From Cryptococcus deneoformans JEC21 (Eukaryota > Basidiomycota > Tremellomycetes > Tremellales > Cryptococcaceae), in assembly GCF_000091045.1 (NCBI RefSeq), contig NC_006691.1, forward strand, positions 843,301 through 907,300: a stretch of DNA of 64,000 nucleotides, read 5' to 3'. The position numbers and the translations under genes were made by a program. Shown here in pieces: positions 1 to 12,634 of the stretch. The first letter of the stretch is position 1; each line of letters opens with the position of its first letter. The notes below the pieces were generated by a model. It saw only the letters and a list, made by a program, of their open reading frames with translations, did no database searches and had not been told where the DNA came from.

Positions 1-191
1 CATCATGCTTGTCTCCCCCATAGTTCGCCATGACACGATAATAAACATTGTTGTATTGATCGCGGAAAGTGTCGCCTTTGCAGTAGGAGCTACTACTACA
101 ACATAATCATTCCCGACAGTTGCAAATCCTCCGGCAACCCAGCGTTTCTCCATCTTCAGGTGGCGATGAAGATCTGGATTGAGTAGCCAGA
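1..191 (-). CDS. possible exon of an unrecognised gene cut by the left edge
   Basis: On the reverse strand, a stretch after a possible acceptor (ACTAG near 200) reads as an uninterrupted peptide beginning NLWLLNPDLHRHLKMEKRW and ending in a valine run. A second frame downstream reads GDTFRDQYNNVYYRV toward the window edge. The two are not in frame and no convincing intron joins them, so either a short intron, a frameshift or chance explains the pattern. I do not recognise the protein. The call rests only on protein-like composition and a plausible splice acceptor. Confidence 0.25.
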
Positions 192-2239
192 GATTAGAGG
201 CTAGTATGATGTGTGCTTATGGCTCTTATCAGGTAGAACTATGTGAAATGCTAAAGTCTGCGAATGTCGTTCAGTACGTCAGTCGTTTTTTTAGCTCGCC
301 CTTGTTGGCATGGCTTTGGCGTTTGCATCTGTTCAAACCCATAAAGTTGCAACATCCTTTCCAACCTTTGCCTTTTTTGTTTTCTACTTTTCAATAGCGT
401 CCTGGATCAGGTGGCGAGCGTGGACACAAAGCAGAATCTTCCCCATTTCTTCTAGAAGAAAAGCTAGAGGGTAAAAAAGATAAATCAATGATGGGTAAGC
501 CTGAACTTTGGATATTCTGTCTGGCTGCATTACAGATGGTTGTGTTGAACCTATGAGACTGTAAGCCATGATGGAAAATCCAAAGAAACCAGGTCATAAA
601 CGCTTTCATTGATAAGAAGGTTCATTTCGAACCAACGACTGAAAGTCCCGGTTCCCCCTCCTCTGCGTCATGTCAAAAGGAAGAAGACAACAGCAGTGCC
701 CAAGTGCAGGAGTGAAATATCAAGGCATGAGCTGAGAGTCAGTGAGATAAACCTCCCAACAAACAAAAAGCACATGGGGGCCACCTCAGCCAAGGAAGGG
801 TACTGTTCAAACGATGAGAGTTTCAAGTTCGGAAGATGGCACAGAGAACACGGACAACGATCTAATAATAACTGGACTTCTTACTTCCTTCTATCTGCTG
901 TTAAGGCGTTGACTTTGACACTTTCGTATATGACTATGATGAACACACCCAGATGCATGGAAGCGCTAAGAGAGTAGATATTGCTATGAAGCATGGTTTC
1001 GGAACTGATTTCATTCACGCTTTTGACACTTGCCGAGCGCACCCTATTCTTTTCTTGTTCCGCTGCACAAGATTCAGTTGGCACCTTACTATCGATTACC
1101 AAATGGTTTTCTGGACTCGATCGCATGATTTTATCTTGAGATTGTCTGGCATTATAGCTCAAGCACATATAACGGGATATCAGATTAAAATCACCAATTA
1201 TCGGATCTGAATACCAGGTGATGGTACTGTACTTTCTGCACGTAGACATTTATGCGAACAGTTGTCGTATCCAGCATTAAGATTGTCCGCAAATAAAGGC
1301 TGATCAAGTGGAGTAAAGAACGTTTGAATCAGAGTAGTCCATCCCTTTAATCGTACCCGTCCGAACTCGAATTACCCCTTGGAGTCCTATAAGATGTAAG
1401 ATATAAGATATGCCAAGTCCCTCGTCTTATCCTCAAAGGCCGACGACATATTACAGTCTGAAGTGTCCGATGTCAACTTCTCCACCACCTATCCTTGCTG
1501 GCGCCTCTGCTCAAGCACTCTGTCACATCCAATGTGGTTGCTAATGTAATTAGCGTTGTGAGCAAACAATCGTGCTCAAGTCGCACGTTCATGATGGCCA
1601 AATGACGACAGAGTCAGAGATAATAGTACTTCCTGAACATGATAAGCCAGCCAAAAGAATAGGAGGCGCTTACTATTTACTAATTTACTACTGCCAAGGT
1701 CATGTCTGTGTAGAAGATTGTCAATGAAGCCATGACAGACGAAGGAAGCAGGATGTAGAATATGCTAAATGTCGGCGCTCGTTCGTTCGTTCTCGTCTTC
1801 GTTCGTTCCTCTTCTCCGCATATCTCATTCGACGGAATCAAATCTGCCTTCCGGTTTACTATGGAAAGAAGGCCCCTATATATGTGGTAGACATGCACCC
1901 TCTGAACAATATTTTTGCAATGAACTATCCGACTCGGACGCCCCGTAGCTATCGATTGATATAAAAATATGCATGCAGTTGGCCAATATGAGTCCTGCAG
2001 ACGGTGAGAAAGGAGAAAATGCAATCGGTCAGATTGCTATGCAATCTTCCAATGAAAATGGCTAATAGCCTTGCTTATAGGGGCGTTTTTATTAAGGTTT
2101 ATAAGTATTACTTTGGAGGTGAAAGAGGTGCTAGCGAGCAGCACAACGCAGTATAAATATATTTGTTTATAAAGGCAGTCGTCAACATTTAACAGTTGAA
2201 CAACCATTATTATCATATTAAGCCAGTTAATACCCGCAG
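192..2239. other. stretch without a supportable gene
   Basis: Several open frames of 60-120 codons lie here on both strands. None has a recognisable motif, and they overlap each other in different frames as random ORFs do. The reverse-strand frame at 881-1249 is the longest and could be an exon, but nothing supports it. The end of this stretch must hold the promoter of the DDHD gene that starts at 2240. No repeats or RNA genes were seen. Confidence 0.4.
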
Positions 2240-5200
2240 ATGTCTGTCCCCTCTCCCGATGCCCTACTGCCGGAATGTCCCCTTCTTCTTGCAGTGCCCG
2301 CATTAGACGTGCGATGGGTACACGCAGGTGCTCAACAGCTCAATCTTCTTCCGATCCCTATCACTTCTGCTTCAAACAGCTTTAAAGCGTTCTCGAAAAA
2401 CGAGTCCTCAAGGATAGAACTACGGTGGCAAAGCACATCGGAGTCTGAGAGGTCCAAAGCAATCAAATCGTGGGGAAGAAATGACGGCGAGGGGGCTTTT
2501 CAAAGTCAAGAGGAAATAGTAAAACAAGGAGAGGAGATCGGCCATGATGATGAGCCAGCGAAAGGGAGTAAAGGATGCGACGCGATAGATCGGCCAGATG
2601 CACATACAGTTGATTCCAAAATGAAGAGGGAAGATGCAGAGGAGCATTTGGATCTGGACGTGGATGATATGCCATCTGGACAAGACCAAATCAACAAGCA
2701 ATATCATACATTATTACTCGAAGCCAGGAGAAAGAACGATGACTTGGACTTAGTCCAAGGTATCCCCGTCAGTCAAGTAAGTGTTCAGGACTTTTGGCTG
2801 TAAAATAACTCCGAATGATGTCTGATGAACGACCGTAAGGACTCATTATTTGAGGTATCACTGTCGACTCTGTCGCTTCATCCAGTATTTTGGGCTCATA
2901 CAGGCCCACGAGTGGCAGTGTTGCGCGGAACATGGTTCGTAAATGACGAATCGAGGCCTTGCTGCTGGGAGCTTGCCGAGGAGCTGGAGAAGGCTTTCCT
3001 GTGAGTATAAATATCTAGCTTAGATGATCAGAGACTAAAGTCACACTTTCTTAGGGAGATTCAACCGTGGCAAGTGGGTTTAGAGGGTGGAGAATAATGG
3101 GATGGGTCTCTGCTTACTTCCTTAAATATTGCCCAGCGATCATACAGTCACGAGCTCGCTACGGCATTGTCGCTGGGATCCTCAGGGGAGGAAAAAATCA
3201 AATATACTCTTCCTTCGAAATTTGGAGAAGGTCTGGGCATTATCTTTGAAGACAGTGCAAAGGGCCGCATTGTAACGTGAGTTTATGTTTGGATCTGTCT
3301 CTAGATTGAAGTATAAGTTTGAATAGATCCGGAACTCTCACATATATCACACGCTTGTTTTGGTCTTCTTTAAAAGCCCGGCCCACTGGCACATATGTCT
3401 ATCGGGGCTACAGTGCTGCGTGTTCGGCGAAAGTGGAAGTGGCGGCAGATACTACAGCTACTCTCGTGGATTCCGAAGGAACCACTCACGTCAATACCAA
3501 AAGCCACTCTTACGAAAAAGATGATACTCAGGATGGACGTCTTAATTTACCCGGGAATCAAAGGCACGACCAGGCCTTAACTGCTCTGGACACTGCGTTC
3601 AAAGACGTGAAGGAGACTGCAGGACAGGCCATAGAAGGAGTGAAAGAGGGATTCAAAGATTACGATCTTCGAGAAGAGCGACGCCAGACTCCAGCGCCAG
3701 GAAGCAATGATGATGAACGAAAAGCGCTGGAAGAGGAAAATGCTCCTTTAGTTGGTACATTCTCTGAGGAATGAGCCTTCAAAACTCTGATGTAAAATTG
3801 ACAGGTCCACGACACCGAAGACGTAAATCCATGTACTGACCTTATTCTTGTAGTACATGGCATAGGTGAGAAAATTTATTTTAAAAGCTACAATTCCTAT
3901 ATCATCGTTGTTCGCAGGGCAGCAACTTGCTGCTCAGCATGAGGCATATAACTTCGTGTGAGCGCCATGCCTCATCATCTCTGATTTGAATCACTGATGA
4001 ACTGGCAGTTATGCTGGCAACCAGTTGCGACAGATGCTTAGGTAAGTGGAAAATGACTTTCACTCCTAACATTCTCTCCAGAAAGCAAACCTCCAACCCC
4101 GCAGTCGCTTCAATCATAAGAGATCGACGATGTCAAGTAAGTCAACGTTCTCGTGTTAGTTTTGCTGGGTTAACATGTGCCTGTGTTAGGTACTTCCAGT
4201 ACAATGGCGAACATCACTCAACCTGGATGAACGGAAAACTGAAGAAGAGTTGCTCCACGGGATAGAAAACCGTTTTACCATATCTGGAAAGTATTTGTCA
4301 AGCATAGATGGCAATAAATGACACTTTTGACTTACTTGCCAACAGATATCACCATACGTAGCTCAATCCCTTATGTCCGTGAACTTACCAACTCTGTGAG
4401 TATTGACTGGTGATGGGACACTTGGGGATGACTCACAGCTGCATGTCATGGGATAGGTACTACTGGATATACCTCTCTTTATGTCACATCATAGACAAAA
4501 AATGATTGAGGCTGTCTGTACGCAGGCCAATAAACTTTATCGTCTTTGGATTGCTAGAAACCCACACTTTGAAGAGTATGGAAGAGTCCATATCATTGCT
4601 CATTCCGTGAGTCTTAAAGACATGGCAACTGCGGGATTGGGGGCGAGAAGTAGGGCGCTAAACTTTCCAAAGCTTGGATCCGCTTTGGTAGCTCATATTT
4701 TATCCAATCAATCCACCAAAATGCCACGATTATCGCAGCTTCCTAAACAGGTCATTTCCGAAACAATGGACCGCTTTCTTTTCAATACAAGCAACCTTTT
4801 CCTTGTAGGCAGTCCTCTTGGGATCTTCCTCCACCTTGAGCAAGCTCAACTTATGCCGAGAAAGGGGAGGGAAAGGACTATGCGTGAGTGTGGACTTATA
4901 TTTATTGGGGCCTGCTGATGTTTTTGCCAGACTCTCCAGCTGATGAAGCGGTAAGAAGTGTACACGCAGCGTTGATATTATTGTTGACCTCTGGCCCATG
5001 TATTGTAGCTCGACCGAGCGGGAAGATTCGGATGCTTGGCTGTAGACTCGTGCGTCACCGACCGTCAACCTCTTGCTCATTATATGCTGACTTTTACTCA
5101 GCCTTTACAATGTCTTTTACCATACGGACCCTATTGCGTATGTGTTCTTTCGGTTACTTCACATGTTCTCGCCTCTTTCCATTGCTAAACATACTCGTTT

Positions 5201-5810
5201 ATTTTGTAGCTATCAATTGAATGCAGCTGTCGACTCCCAACTAGCATCTCAAAGGCCCCCTCTCGCCATAATGTCCATGACAGCGCCCTTTTATGCTCCA
5301 GTCGCAGATAGCATCAGTTCCATCTCAAAATATTTACCCGTCATACTTGGAGGGGGTGGGGGCAATGATACAAGATCCGGTAATAGGCCCGGTATCTTTC
5401 GACTCCCAAGTGGGATCGAGGTGAGCAACTGACCGCTAGGCATCAAAGGCTTGAAGACTAAGAAATATCACAGATGGCAGGTCCTAATGGCGAAGAGAAG
5501 CTCCAAGGATCTCGAGGCGAAAGACGATTTTCTGCCCTAAATCCACATGGCAACGTGGATTTCTTCTTGCCCTCTGCTGGAGTTAACGAGTATCTAGGTA
5601 AGATTTCATCCAGACCGAAGGATACTGAACACCGAACTTTCGCCCCTAATAAACATCACAGATATGTTGACTGCTCATCTTTCGTATTGGACAGACTCCT
5701 CTTTCGCGGCATTTCTCCTAACTGAGATATTTTCTACACGATTAGATCAAATGAGGACTGGAATGGGCTTAGCAAATCAACCACCGTCTGAAAATGGAGT
5801 AAATATCTAA
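2240..5810 (+). CDS. DDHD-domain phospholipase (intracellular PA-preferring phospholipase A1 family), multi-exon
   Basis: Family role: hydrolysis of phosphatidic acid and related phospholipids at ER, Golgi or mitochondrial membranes; yeast DDL1 and human DDHD1/2 are relatives. Exon 1 (2240-2776) is phase 0 and ends at GTAAGT. Exon 2 (2840-3000) carries the family block DSLFEVSLSTLSLHPVFW followed by RGTW. Later exons read KFGEGLGIIFED, TYITRLFWSS, LILVVHGIG (about 3838), LPVQWR (4190-4205) and YNVFYHTDPIAYQLN in the C-terminal DDHD region. The nucleophile motif AHS-LGS is split by an intron after the serine codon (HIIAHS to about 4607, LGSALVAHIL from about 4674). The ORF ends with TAA at 5808-5810. 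About a dozen introns of 45-75 nt are implied. An acidic, Lys/Glu-rich N-terminal stretch precedes the conserved part. The family identity is secure; exact exon ends are by eye. Confidence 0.9.
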
Positions 5811-5924
5811 TCTCTATCAAGTAATACACATCTCGATAGTGCACAGCATGATTATTCACAAGCTGTTTGATAGCTTTGCTATTATTGATCAGGTCCATAA
5901 TTCAGTATGGACACTTTTGTATCA
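5811..5924. other. short convergent intergenic region
   Basis: This lies between the stop of the forward DDHD gene and the reverse-strand CAP-like remnant. It must hold the 3' end of the former. No element is recognised. Confidence 0.4.
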
Positions 5925-7140
5925 TCAGTGGAGGGCAGTACTTGGGTCGTATTTCGAGGAAACCACGGCAGGGCATCGAGCGATATAGCAGTCAATGCGG
6001 GTGGCATTCTAATATGTATATGGGGGATAGTTAGTTAGCGCTATCATTACTTCACGAGTATGGAGCTGCGAGCTCATCTTAAATGATGTACCATCACTAT
6101 TCTTACCTTCCAAACGACTTGAGTGAAGTGTCCGATCACATCTAAGAATTTACCATAAGATTCAACAGGTCCCTTTTTCATAAGGCTGATGATTTTTACC
6201 TGAATAGCCTGGATTATCCCATCGAACCCTAATTGAGGTATAGCATGATAAGATAAGTTTTCAAAAACAGTGACACGTTTTACTTCTCAACATCAAACAA
6301 ATAATGTTTCACCAGCTTCCGACATCCATCCATTAACATCTTCTCGAGATGTCCCAAGCATGATCCCCATCTGAGATTCTCGGCTGCCTTACTTTTATAG
6401 AAGATAGATTGCACCATCATTAATATTCATGCCAATCCATCCCAAACGGTGGACCGTACTACTCACGTATGTTCTTTGTTACAAAGCGAAGTATGCTCTC
6501 CAGCTATCTCTACCACGCTCGTCCCAAGTGACGCGACCAGCCCCATAAATTATTCGAGCGTCGTTATGCGCTTTGATCCAAGCTTGAACAATATGTCCAT
6601 CCTCACGAGAAGAGCTCATCATTGAACTCGGGCCAATCAGAGTTACAAAGTTTCTGTAATAGCAGTTGCCGAGGCCGTCAGATCGAGTAAAATAGATGTA
6701 CTTTCAGAAGATTCAGGATCAATCGCTATGGTGGCAATCCCATGCGAGGAGAGGGAGAAAGAAGGCACGGACGTCTTATATCGCGAGACGCTTCTGTAGC
6801 CTGTCACATACATAGTAGAAAACCACAATGGCTGTCGAGGTGGTCATCATTGATGGAACTCCTTGCATCGTGCCATCATCCCTCACAGCAGCCAGTACAT
6901 TGACTCTGGGAAAAGTTGATGGTTGCCTTTCTCCCAAACGGTGAAACTTAGAGATCCACTGGCCTGAACTATCATTCGTCTGAGACTGAGGTGCATACTC
7001 ATTAGCCAACAAAGGCCTATCTCTTTGTTCCCATTGCGATGAGCCATGAGCCATCATAGGGTGTAAATTTGTCGCTGTGGCTCGTTCAACGGCGTTGTTT
7101 ACCCCATGACCAAAGCCAAAAGAGGGGTCAATAATGGATA
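5925..7140 (-). pseudogene. CAP-domain (SCP/TAPS, Pry1-like) secreted-protein gene, apparently frameshifted
   Basis: CAP proteins are secreted sterol/lipid-binding or PR-1-like proteins. Read right to left, the reverse strand shows QAWIKAHNDARIIYGAG then VTWDERGRDSW (about 6500-6610), matching the CAP opening HN..R...GA..L.W. CNKEHT follows at about 6475, just before GTGAGT. Then come AAENL and GWMSEAGETL (about 6310-6395), NPGYSGKNHQPY, the signature GHFTQVVWK (about 6107-6133) before GTAAGA, and a last exon with CYIARCPA ending at 5925. At least three blocks (FAL/CNKEHT, AAENL/MGIM, EKG/PVESYG) are in different frames without an intervening intron that I can find. That suggests a decayed gene or base errors. 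The upstream part to 7140 (PSFGFGHGVNNAVE, then Ser/Thr-rich) reads as coding but is not recognised; no signal peptide was located. Confidence 0.6.
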
Positions 7141-7787
7141 GGTAATGATTTGTTGCCGGGTTTTTTTCTACATTGCCCTCGACAATCTCTGTTCGCGGGA
7201 AGTATCAATAGTAATACTGTATCCGACATGGTCGCATGTTGAACATGTCGATATGTTGACAGTGTGCCAGTTACCTCAAGGCGCTTATAATCGTGATCTG
7301 CAGTGCGGCGTGTTGAGAGCGTGTCTCGCTGATCAAGCTAACCAGGATTGGTTCACTTTGAGATGTAAAAGCGCTGTGATGAGACTAAACGGTAGTAATA
7401 GTAATTTTCGCGTGTCTCATCTGAACCCTTTTATACATCGAGGGTCATGTTTCAAGGACATTCTCCTTTCAGGGTCTACTTACAAGGATAGTACATCGTG
7501 TCTGCTTGAAGATCGATTTCCATATTCTCAACGGTCGTGTCAGGGGTTGACTATGTAATTTCGCAACTACGAGTCATGAAGATTTAAAGTCAAAAAGACA
7601 CAAAAAAGGGTTTCAAATATATCGCCATACCAAGTAGTGAAATTTGATCCCGTCTAATGACTGTTAAGTTGCGATGTGAATTTTACATTGAAACGGACTG
7701 ATGTAAATTTAGCCCTCCGACGCCTTCCCATCGGCCCCTTGTGACAACTAGCTCCCTCGGATAGACGATGGAAATCTGCTCCGTTAG
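7141..7787. other. AT-rich intergenic stretch
   Basis: A 137-codon forward frame at 7145-7558 has no recognisable domain and lies upstream of the reverse-strand CAP remnant, where a first exon or promoter of that gene would be expected. I see no other supportable feature. Confidence 0.35.
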
Positions 7788-8575
7788 TTATCCTCGAAAG
7801 GCTGCTGCGCGACGAACTGACGATTCTCTGCTGTAAAGATCTTCGCCCTGATCCCTGCTTCTTCTATTTCCTGTTTTCTGGTGAGATGTGGAAAAAGTCT
7901 TGAGATCCTGAGGCAAATTGTTCATCAAATTGCAAGTCTTCAAGATCATTCCGATCTGTATGTAAATGATACACAACCTGTTGAAATGATCGCACCTTGT
8001 CGTTCTATCGTTCTATTCCAAACGTTATACCACGGGAGAGGGTAGGAAGCTTCTTCTCTTAATAACAGCCACTTGAAAAGTCCGTTTAATCGAATTGCGG
8101 AGCTGTGGATGCTCATGGTTGAAGAGCTGTCTTGGGTTATGATGAGGTTTACACCTACCACAGAATCTCAAGAATGTATATATATCACGCTCCGAAGCAT
8201 ACCCGAGTCTCATTTGCGCCAGAGCACAGAATGATACGATATCTTCTATAAATGGGGTATCCCATGTCGGCTAGGTAAAGTTGACCTTCAGGGATGACAA
8301 CAAAGCCATTGCGTACGTCGCCAGCCGCAAGAACCTCCTGATAAATAATAAATGAGAGAGAGTCGTGAGCCATGCCCTCATAGCCAAAGGAAACATACTA
8401 GAACCGAGAAGAAGGTCGAAAGTCGCAGTATTTAACCATCGATTTACTGTTTATGTGTCGATAGCGATCCTGATCTTTAACATCGACACAGACAGGGGTG
8501 TGGATGTGGGTGCCATCGATTGCTTCTAATCAAGCTTCTAATACGCGATCGAAGAAAAGAGGGCATGCTGTGGCT
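7788..8575 (-). pseudogene. fossil HARBI1/PIF-Harbinger DDE transposase
   Basis: Cut-and-paste transposases of this family use a DDE endonuclease. On the reverse strand, blocks appear in family order but in shifting frames. FFDRVLEA and AIDGTHIHTPVC (about 8485-8560) match the first-Asp block IDGTHI. CDF and EGMAHDS match the GW.GS.HDS region. GQLYLADMGYPIYRRY (about 8240-8290) matches the second-Asp block. NPRQLFNHEHPQLRNSIKRTF (8080-8150) matches the third-acidic block ELFN.RHA.LRNVIER. Stops and frameshifts between blocks make it non-functional. Terminal inverted repeats and a TWA-type target duplication were not found. It sits between the CAP remnant and the trimethyllysine dioxygenase gene, so it predates the retrotransposon block on the right or is independent of it. 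Confidence 0.75.
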
Positions 8576-8949
8576 ACTTGAGGTTCGGCACCGGATAGCT
8601 AGTAATCCGTCTGTGCGACCCACCGGCAACTGTACTGGTACAGTATGATCCGGATGCAAGGTTTGACGACTCCGGCCCAATGATGGTTGGATTACCCGAG
8701 CTGACGCTGTGACTGACGAGCCGCCAGCCTGCAACCCGAAGTTTGGCTGGCTTCGGACGGACGGGCTTCTCTTGATAGTTGACAATTAATTGATTTCAAC
8801 AAGTACTCTTATTGTTTTCAAGCGTGTCTACTTTTCTACATGATTTGCTAATTACTCTTGTTGTACATGCTTCCTTCTTCATCAACCTCACGCTCCCTAT
8901 ATTGCACATCCATTGATCTCCATTCCTCGACACCAACCGTGCATGAGTC

Positions 8950-10639
8950 ATGTCCATTGCAAGGATTTTTGGTATGGGGCTCCGTAACAAGCGAGTATCA
9001 ACGACTGCTTTTCGCTACAACGCAAATCGGAATTCCAAAGTGCAGTTGCGCTCAATAGTGCGATACAGACATTCATCTCCAAGTCAAGAATTTGAGACAA
9101 ACTCCGCAGAAATTCGCGTCAACAGTACCACCATAACTATCAAACAACCCGACGAGGATGATCTTCAGTAGTGAGTCGACGACAATGGCATTGAAGGCTG
9201 ACTGTTAGCGACCATTTCTATCTTTTCGATCACTGCCGCTGTCCGCAATGTTTCCACCCTCGCACCAAGCAGAGACTGAAGACTTTATCCCAGGTACGTT
9301 GCGGTCAAAGTTTATATGCCCCAATCTCTCGTAATTTGTTACCATAACTTATCCTTGCACTACTAGATACCTTCTGATATACACCCTACAGCCGTTGCGC
9401 TGAGTAGATCAGGTTTGCATATCACGTGGTCGACGCCGTCTGCCCATACGTCTTTTTTTCCCGCTGGCTTCCTCAGGCGAGCGGCATATGAGACTCAACT
9501 TTCTGAGCATGTAGACTGTCGTGACGAGTAGGTGTCCCTCTATTCATGGATATTGCTGACAACGCTAAACTAGCCGCACACTATGGAACTCTGAGATATC
9601 AAAATCACCTCCTTATGTTGCGTATGATGACATTATGTCACAACAGGTACATCAGCATGAACAAGCTGTACTGCAGGTCTTGAATAAAGTGGTCAGTCAA
9701 ACTGTAGCATGGCATTCACCTTGCCGCCGACGAAACTATGTTGTTGACGATTGACTCGTAGCATCAATTTGGCTTCTGCTTCGTTACTGGAGTTCCAATA
9801 GATGCAAAGGAAACTGAGACACTTATTAAATCTATAGGTCCTATCAGACAGACCCATTGTAAGTGGAAGTACCTTCATCTTGACCATATGCAGTATACAG
9901 ACACTGATACATCTAAGACGGCGGCTTTTGGTCATTTACCGCAGACTTAAGCCATGGTGATCTGGCATACAGTGCTCAATCATTACCGGCTCACACGGAC
10001 ACCACATATTTTACGGATCCTGCCGGCCTTCAGATCTTTCATCTTCTATCACATCCTTCACCTGGGCAAGGCGGTAAAACTCTGCTGGCAGACGGCTTTC
10101 ATGCAGCTTCGCAACTTTCAGCCGTCGATCCTGCCTCTTATTCTGTTCTTTCGCGGCTCCCTATTCCAGCTCACGCATCAGGGACCAAGGGGACTCTATT
10201 GAGACCACTGATTAGTTTTCCGGTTCTGCGACATGATGAATGTGGACGCCTGGCTCAAGTAAGATGGAACAACGAAGATCGCGGAATTATTGGGCATGGC
10301 TGGTCTGCTACAGAAGTCCGCCAATGGTACCAGGCGGCGCAACGATTCGAATCATTGGTAAAAAGTGAGCAAAACGAGTATTGGGTACAGCTTAATCCTG
10401 GAACAATGTTGAGTAAGTCACAACTGCCCGTCTTTGGTCTATTGGCTGACAGCTTACATTTCCCTTTCGTAGTAATTGATAACTGGAGAGTCATGCATGG
10501 ACGGTCAGAGTTTACGGGATCTCGCACAATGTGTGGTGCTTACATTGGCGCGGATGACTGGTATTCTCGGCGGGCAGTTCTGACGGAACGGCATGGAGAT
10601 GTAGGGGGAATGGACGACGTATGGCGCTTCGGTTGGTAA
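8950..10639 (+). CDS. TMLHE: trimethyllysine dioxygenase (epsilon-N-trimethyllysine hydroxylase), carnitine biosynthesis
   Basis: This is a Fe(II)/2-oxoglutarate oxygenase that hydroxylates N6-trimethyllysine, the first step of carnitine synthesis, in mitochondria. The N terminus (MSIARIFGMGLRNKRVSTTAF) is Arg-rich and lacks acidic residues, like a mitochondrial presequence. Exon 2 gives the N-terminal zinc-binding motif FDHCRCPQCFHP (about 9221-9256). Later exons give the facial-triad start AHTDTTYFTDPAGLQIFHLL (about 9990-10045), then LLADGFHAA, and RWNNEDR, WYQAAQRF and EYWVQLNPGTML in the 10199-10413 exon. The distal His is in IDNWRVMHGR, split by an intron ending at about 10472. The HTDTTYF...DGF spacing and the RYNN-like RWNN block fit TMLHE better than gamma-butyrobetaine dioxygenase, but that paralogue is not excluded. 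About seven to eight introns are implied. The 3' end faces the reverse-strand transporter gene 194 bp away. Confidence 0.9.
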
Positions 10640-10833
10640 ACAATGCAAGAACGAAGCAGAAATCATACTATGCAATGGTAAAGATATTTCTATTTGTATT
10701 TGGTGGAAATGAGGAACTGTCTATTGGGTCTACTGAGAATACCTCAAGAAAATTGTACACATACTGAAACTAATTCCGGCTAAATACGTGATATGATTGT
10801 AAACAACCTTCTACAAGCCAACTGCGGATGCGA
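10640..10833. other. convergent intergenic region with two 3' ends
   Basis: These 194 bp lie between the stops of the dioxygenase (+) and the transporter (-). They are AT-rich, as expected for 3' untranslated regions and polyadenylation signals of both genes. No stable hairpin or other feature was identified. Confidence 0.5.
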
Positions 10834-12634
10834 TCAAGTCGTAACTACGGCAGCCATACCTTCATTTACACCGGTTTCCCTTGCTTCTTCCATGACAGAA
10901 GACCGTATTGAATTCAAAACGGGTGGACGGAATCTTTCGCCTTCGCCGGACAACCAATGTTGACGACCTTTAGAGATGCCAAGATACGTGATATCTGCAG
11001 GAGTAGATGAAGAAATTGATGCGGGAGGAGAAGGATAAGGAGCTTCAATGTGCGATGTATGATCCAGTATCGGTGGAACTTGAAATGTCGTCTTGTTGAC
11101 CGCGGTCGTTGTAGAGCTGGGGAGGTCTATATAATTGTTGGGATACGTGGGTTTGGGAGAATTATGTGCTGACTTGTAGCTGAGCTCGATTCCCGAGCCT
11201 TCAAGGATACATTGATCCATTTTGGTGGACGGCAGCACACCTTCCCTGAGAGCCTCGACATGCCTCATCTTGATCTCCCCTCTATCGACGTCCCTTTTTG
11301 CGTTATTGTACATCCACAATCCTGCGCCTGTGAGAACGATACCAAGAGCCTGCACTGTATGAACTGGCTGTTTGAACCATATGATGGCCAAGCAAATGAC
11401 AGCTATGCGTTTGACAAGGGATGCGATCGAGTAGGTGACGGGAGATGTCGATGCCAGCAATGCAAATGCGATGATGCTCTGAGCAAAGTGGACGGTCCCA
11501 TTGAGGAAAAAATAGAAAAGAACGGACGTTCCACTTTCCGAAGCAGCTGGATTGATCCACAGATCAATTAATCGCCGCGCGTCGGAATAAATCCACAATG
11601 GAATCATCAAAATGAAAGCCATGCTGCTGGAGAAGTAAAGTAGGTTGATCTTGTCAAGCTTTGATGAAGAGTTGACTTCATTTGTACTTGTTGTCGGCAT
11701 AATCTTCTTGAAAAAAATATTCTGGGAGACGAAGACGATAGTAGAGCCAAGGGCACATACTAGGCCGAAGATATTTGAAAAGGAGATATCGAAAGAGCAG
11801 GCCAACATTACGCCCAGTGTGAGCGGTAATAATGACAAATAAGTTGCCGGCGAGTAAGAAACTCCAAAAAGGAGCGCGTAGGCCATAACTGTGAAGAGGG
11901 GCGACAACGCCTAATTATCAGCAATGTTTGACGGGCAGAAAGCTCACCTTTATTGTATGGACAGTACTAACTGGCACTCTACTTATCGCCATGCTGCCAA
12001 AGATATGACCGCCCACCTGAAACGCCGCTAAGGGCAGTGTTCCTTTCAGAATGTTCTTTGTTGGTTGTCTGAGCCTGCCAGTCCACCCCAACATCTTTTG
12101 GCTTGAGATAGCGCAATAGAACGCGACGAAAAAGAATTGCACGATGGTAAGCGTAACGGGGTATTTAAAATGATTGAGGATCACTTTCCCCGTATTATTA
12201 GAAATGGCTGAGCAAGCATACCACAAGAAACACAGTGATATGAATCGAACGGTTGCGGGATTCGGCAAGGACATAGACGGAAATGTAAACGCGCGGCGAT
12301 GAGTATTGGGGTTGAATAAAGACGGCAGGGAGTGACGACGCGAAGTAGGCGTGTCGAGTGAGTATGTTGCCCCGATCCCGCCAAACGCATATGGATGATC
12401 ACTGAAACCTGCCTGACATGTCTCGTTGCTAATTTTGCGAGGGGAGGGGTATTGAGCCCATTTTGAGCGGTCTGATGTGAGCTGCAGCTGGTGGCCTTCT
12501 GCCGATGGGGGTGTCGGCCAGTGAGATTGTGGGGGGAAGGGTGAACGGAGTGCGGAAGGCTGTGTGGCAGTGAGGTTGGCGCAGGAGGATTTGTGGGCAA
12601 AGGGTGCGCGCTGGCGTTGGTCTGCGGAGAGCAT
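10834..12634 (-). CDS. SLY41: triose-phosphate-transporter-family membrane protein, SLY41-like
   Basis: This belongs to the drug/metabolite transporter superfamily, TPT family; yeast Sly41 acts in the ER/Golgi and was found as a suppressor of loss of the Rab Ypt1. Two exons: 12634-11948 (229 codons, phase 0) and 11910-10834, separated by a very short 37-nt intron (GTGAGC..TTAG). The predicted product is about 587 aa. Residues 1 to about 125 are a Ser/Pro-rich cytosolic-type tail. Membrane segments follow, starting with VRFISLCFLWYACSAISNN and TLTIVQFFFVAFYCAI. The TPT signatures HIFGSMAISRVPVSTVHTIKA, SPLFTV and TYSIASLVKRIAVI are present. The C-terminal 120 residues are again Ser/Thr/Pro-rich. 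In an alternative frame the N-terminal exon shows a 163-codon shadow ORF, rejected. Substrate cannot be inferred. Confidence 0.85.

Noticed and set aside
384..1249. Overlapping ORFs of 60-122 codons on both strands at the left edge
   Set aside because: No motif, mutually overlapping in different frames, no supportable splice structure.
7145..7558. 137-codon forward ORF
   Set aside because: No recognisable domain and probably opposite the 5' part of the CAP-like gene.
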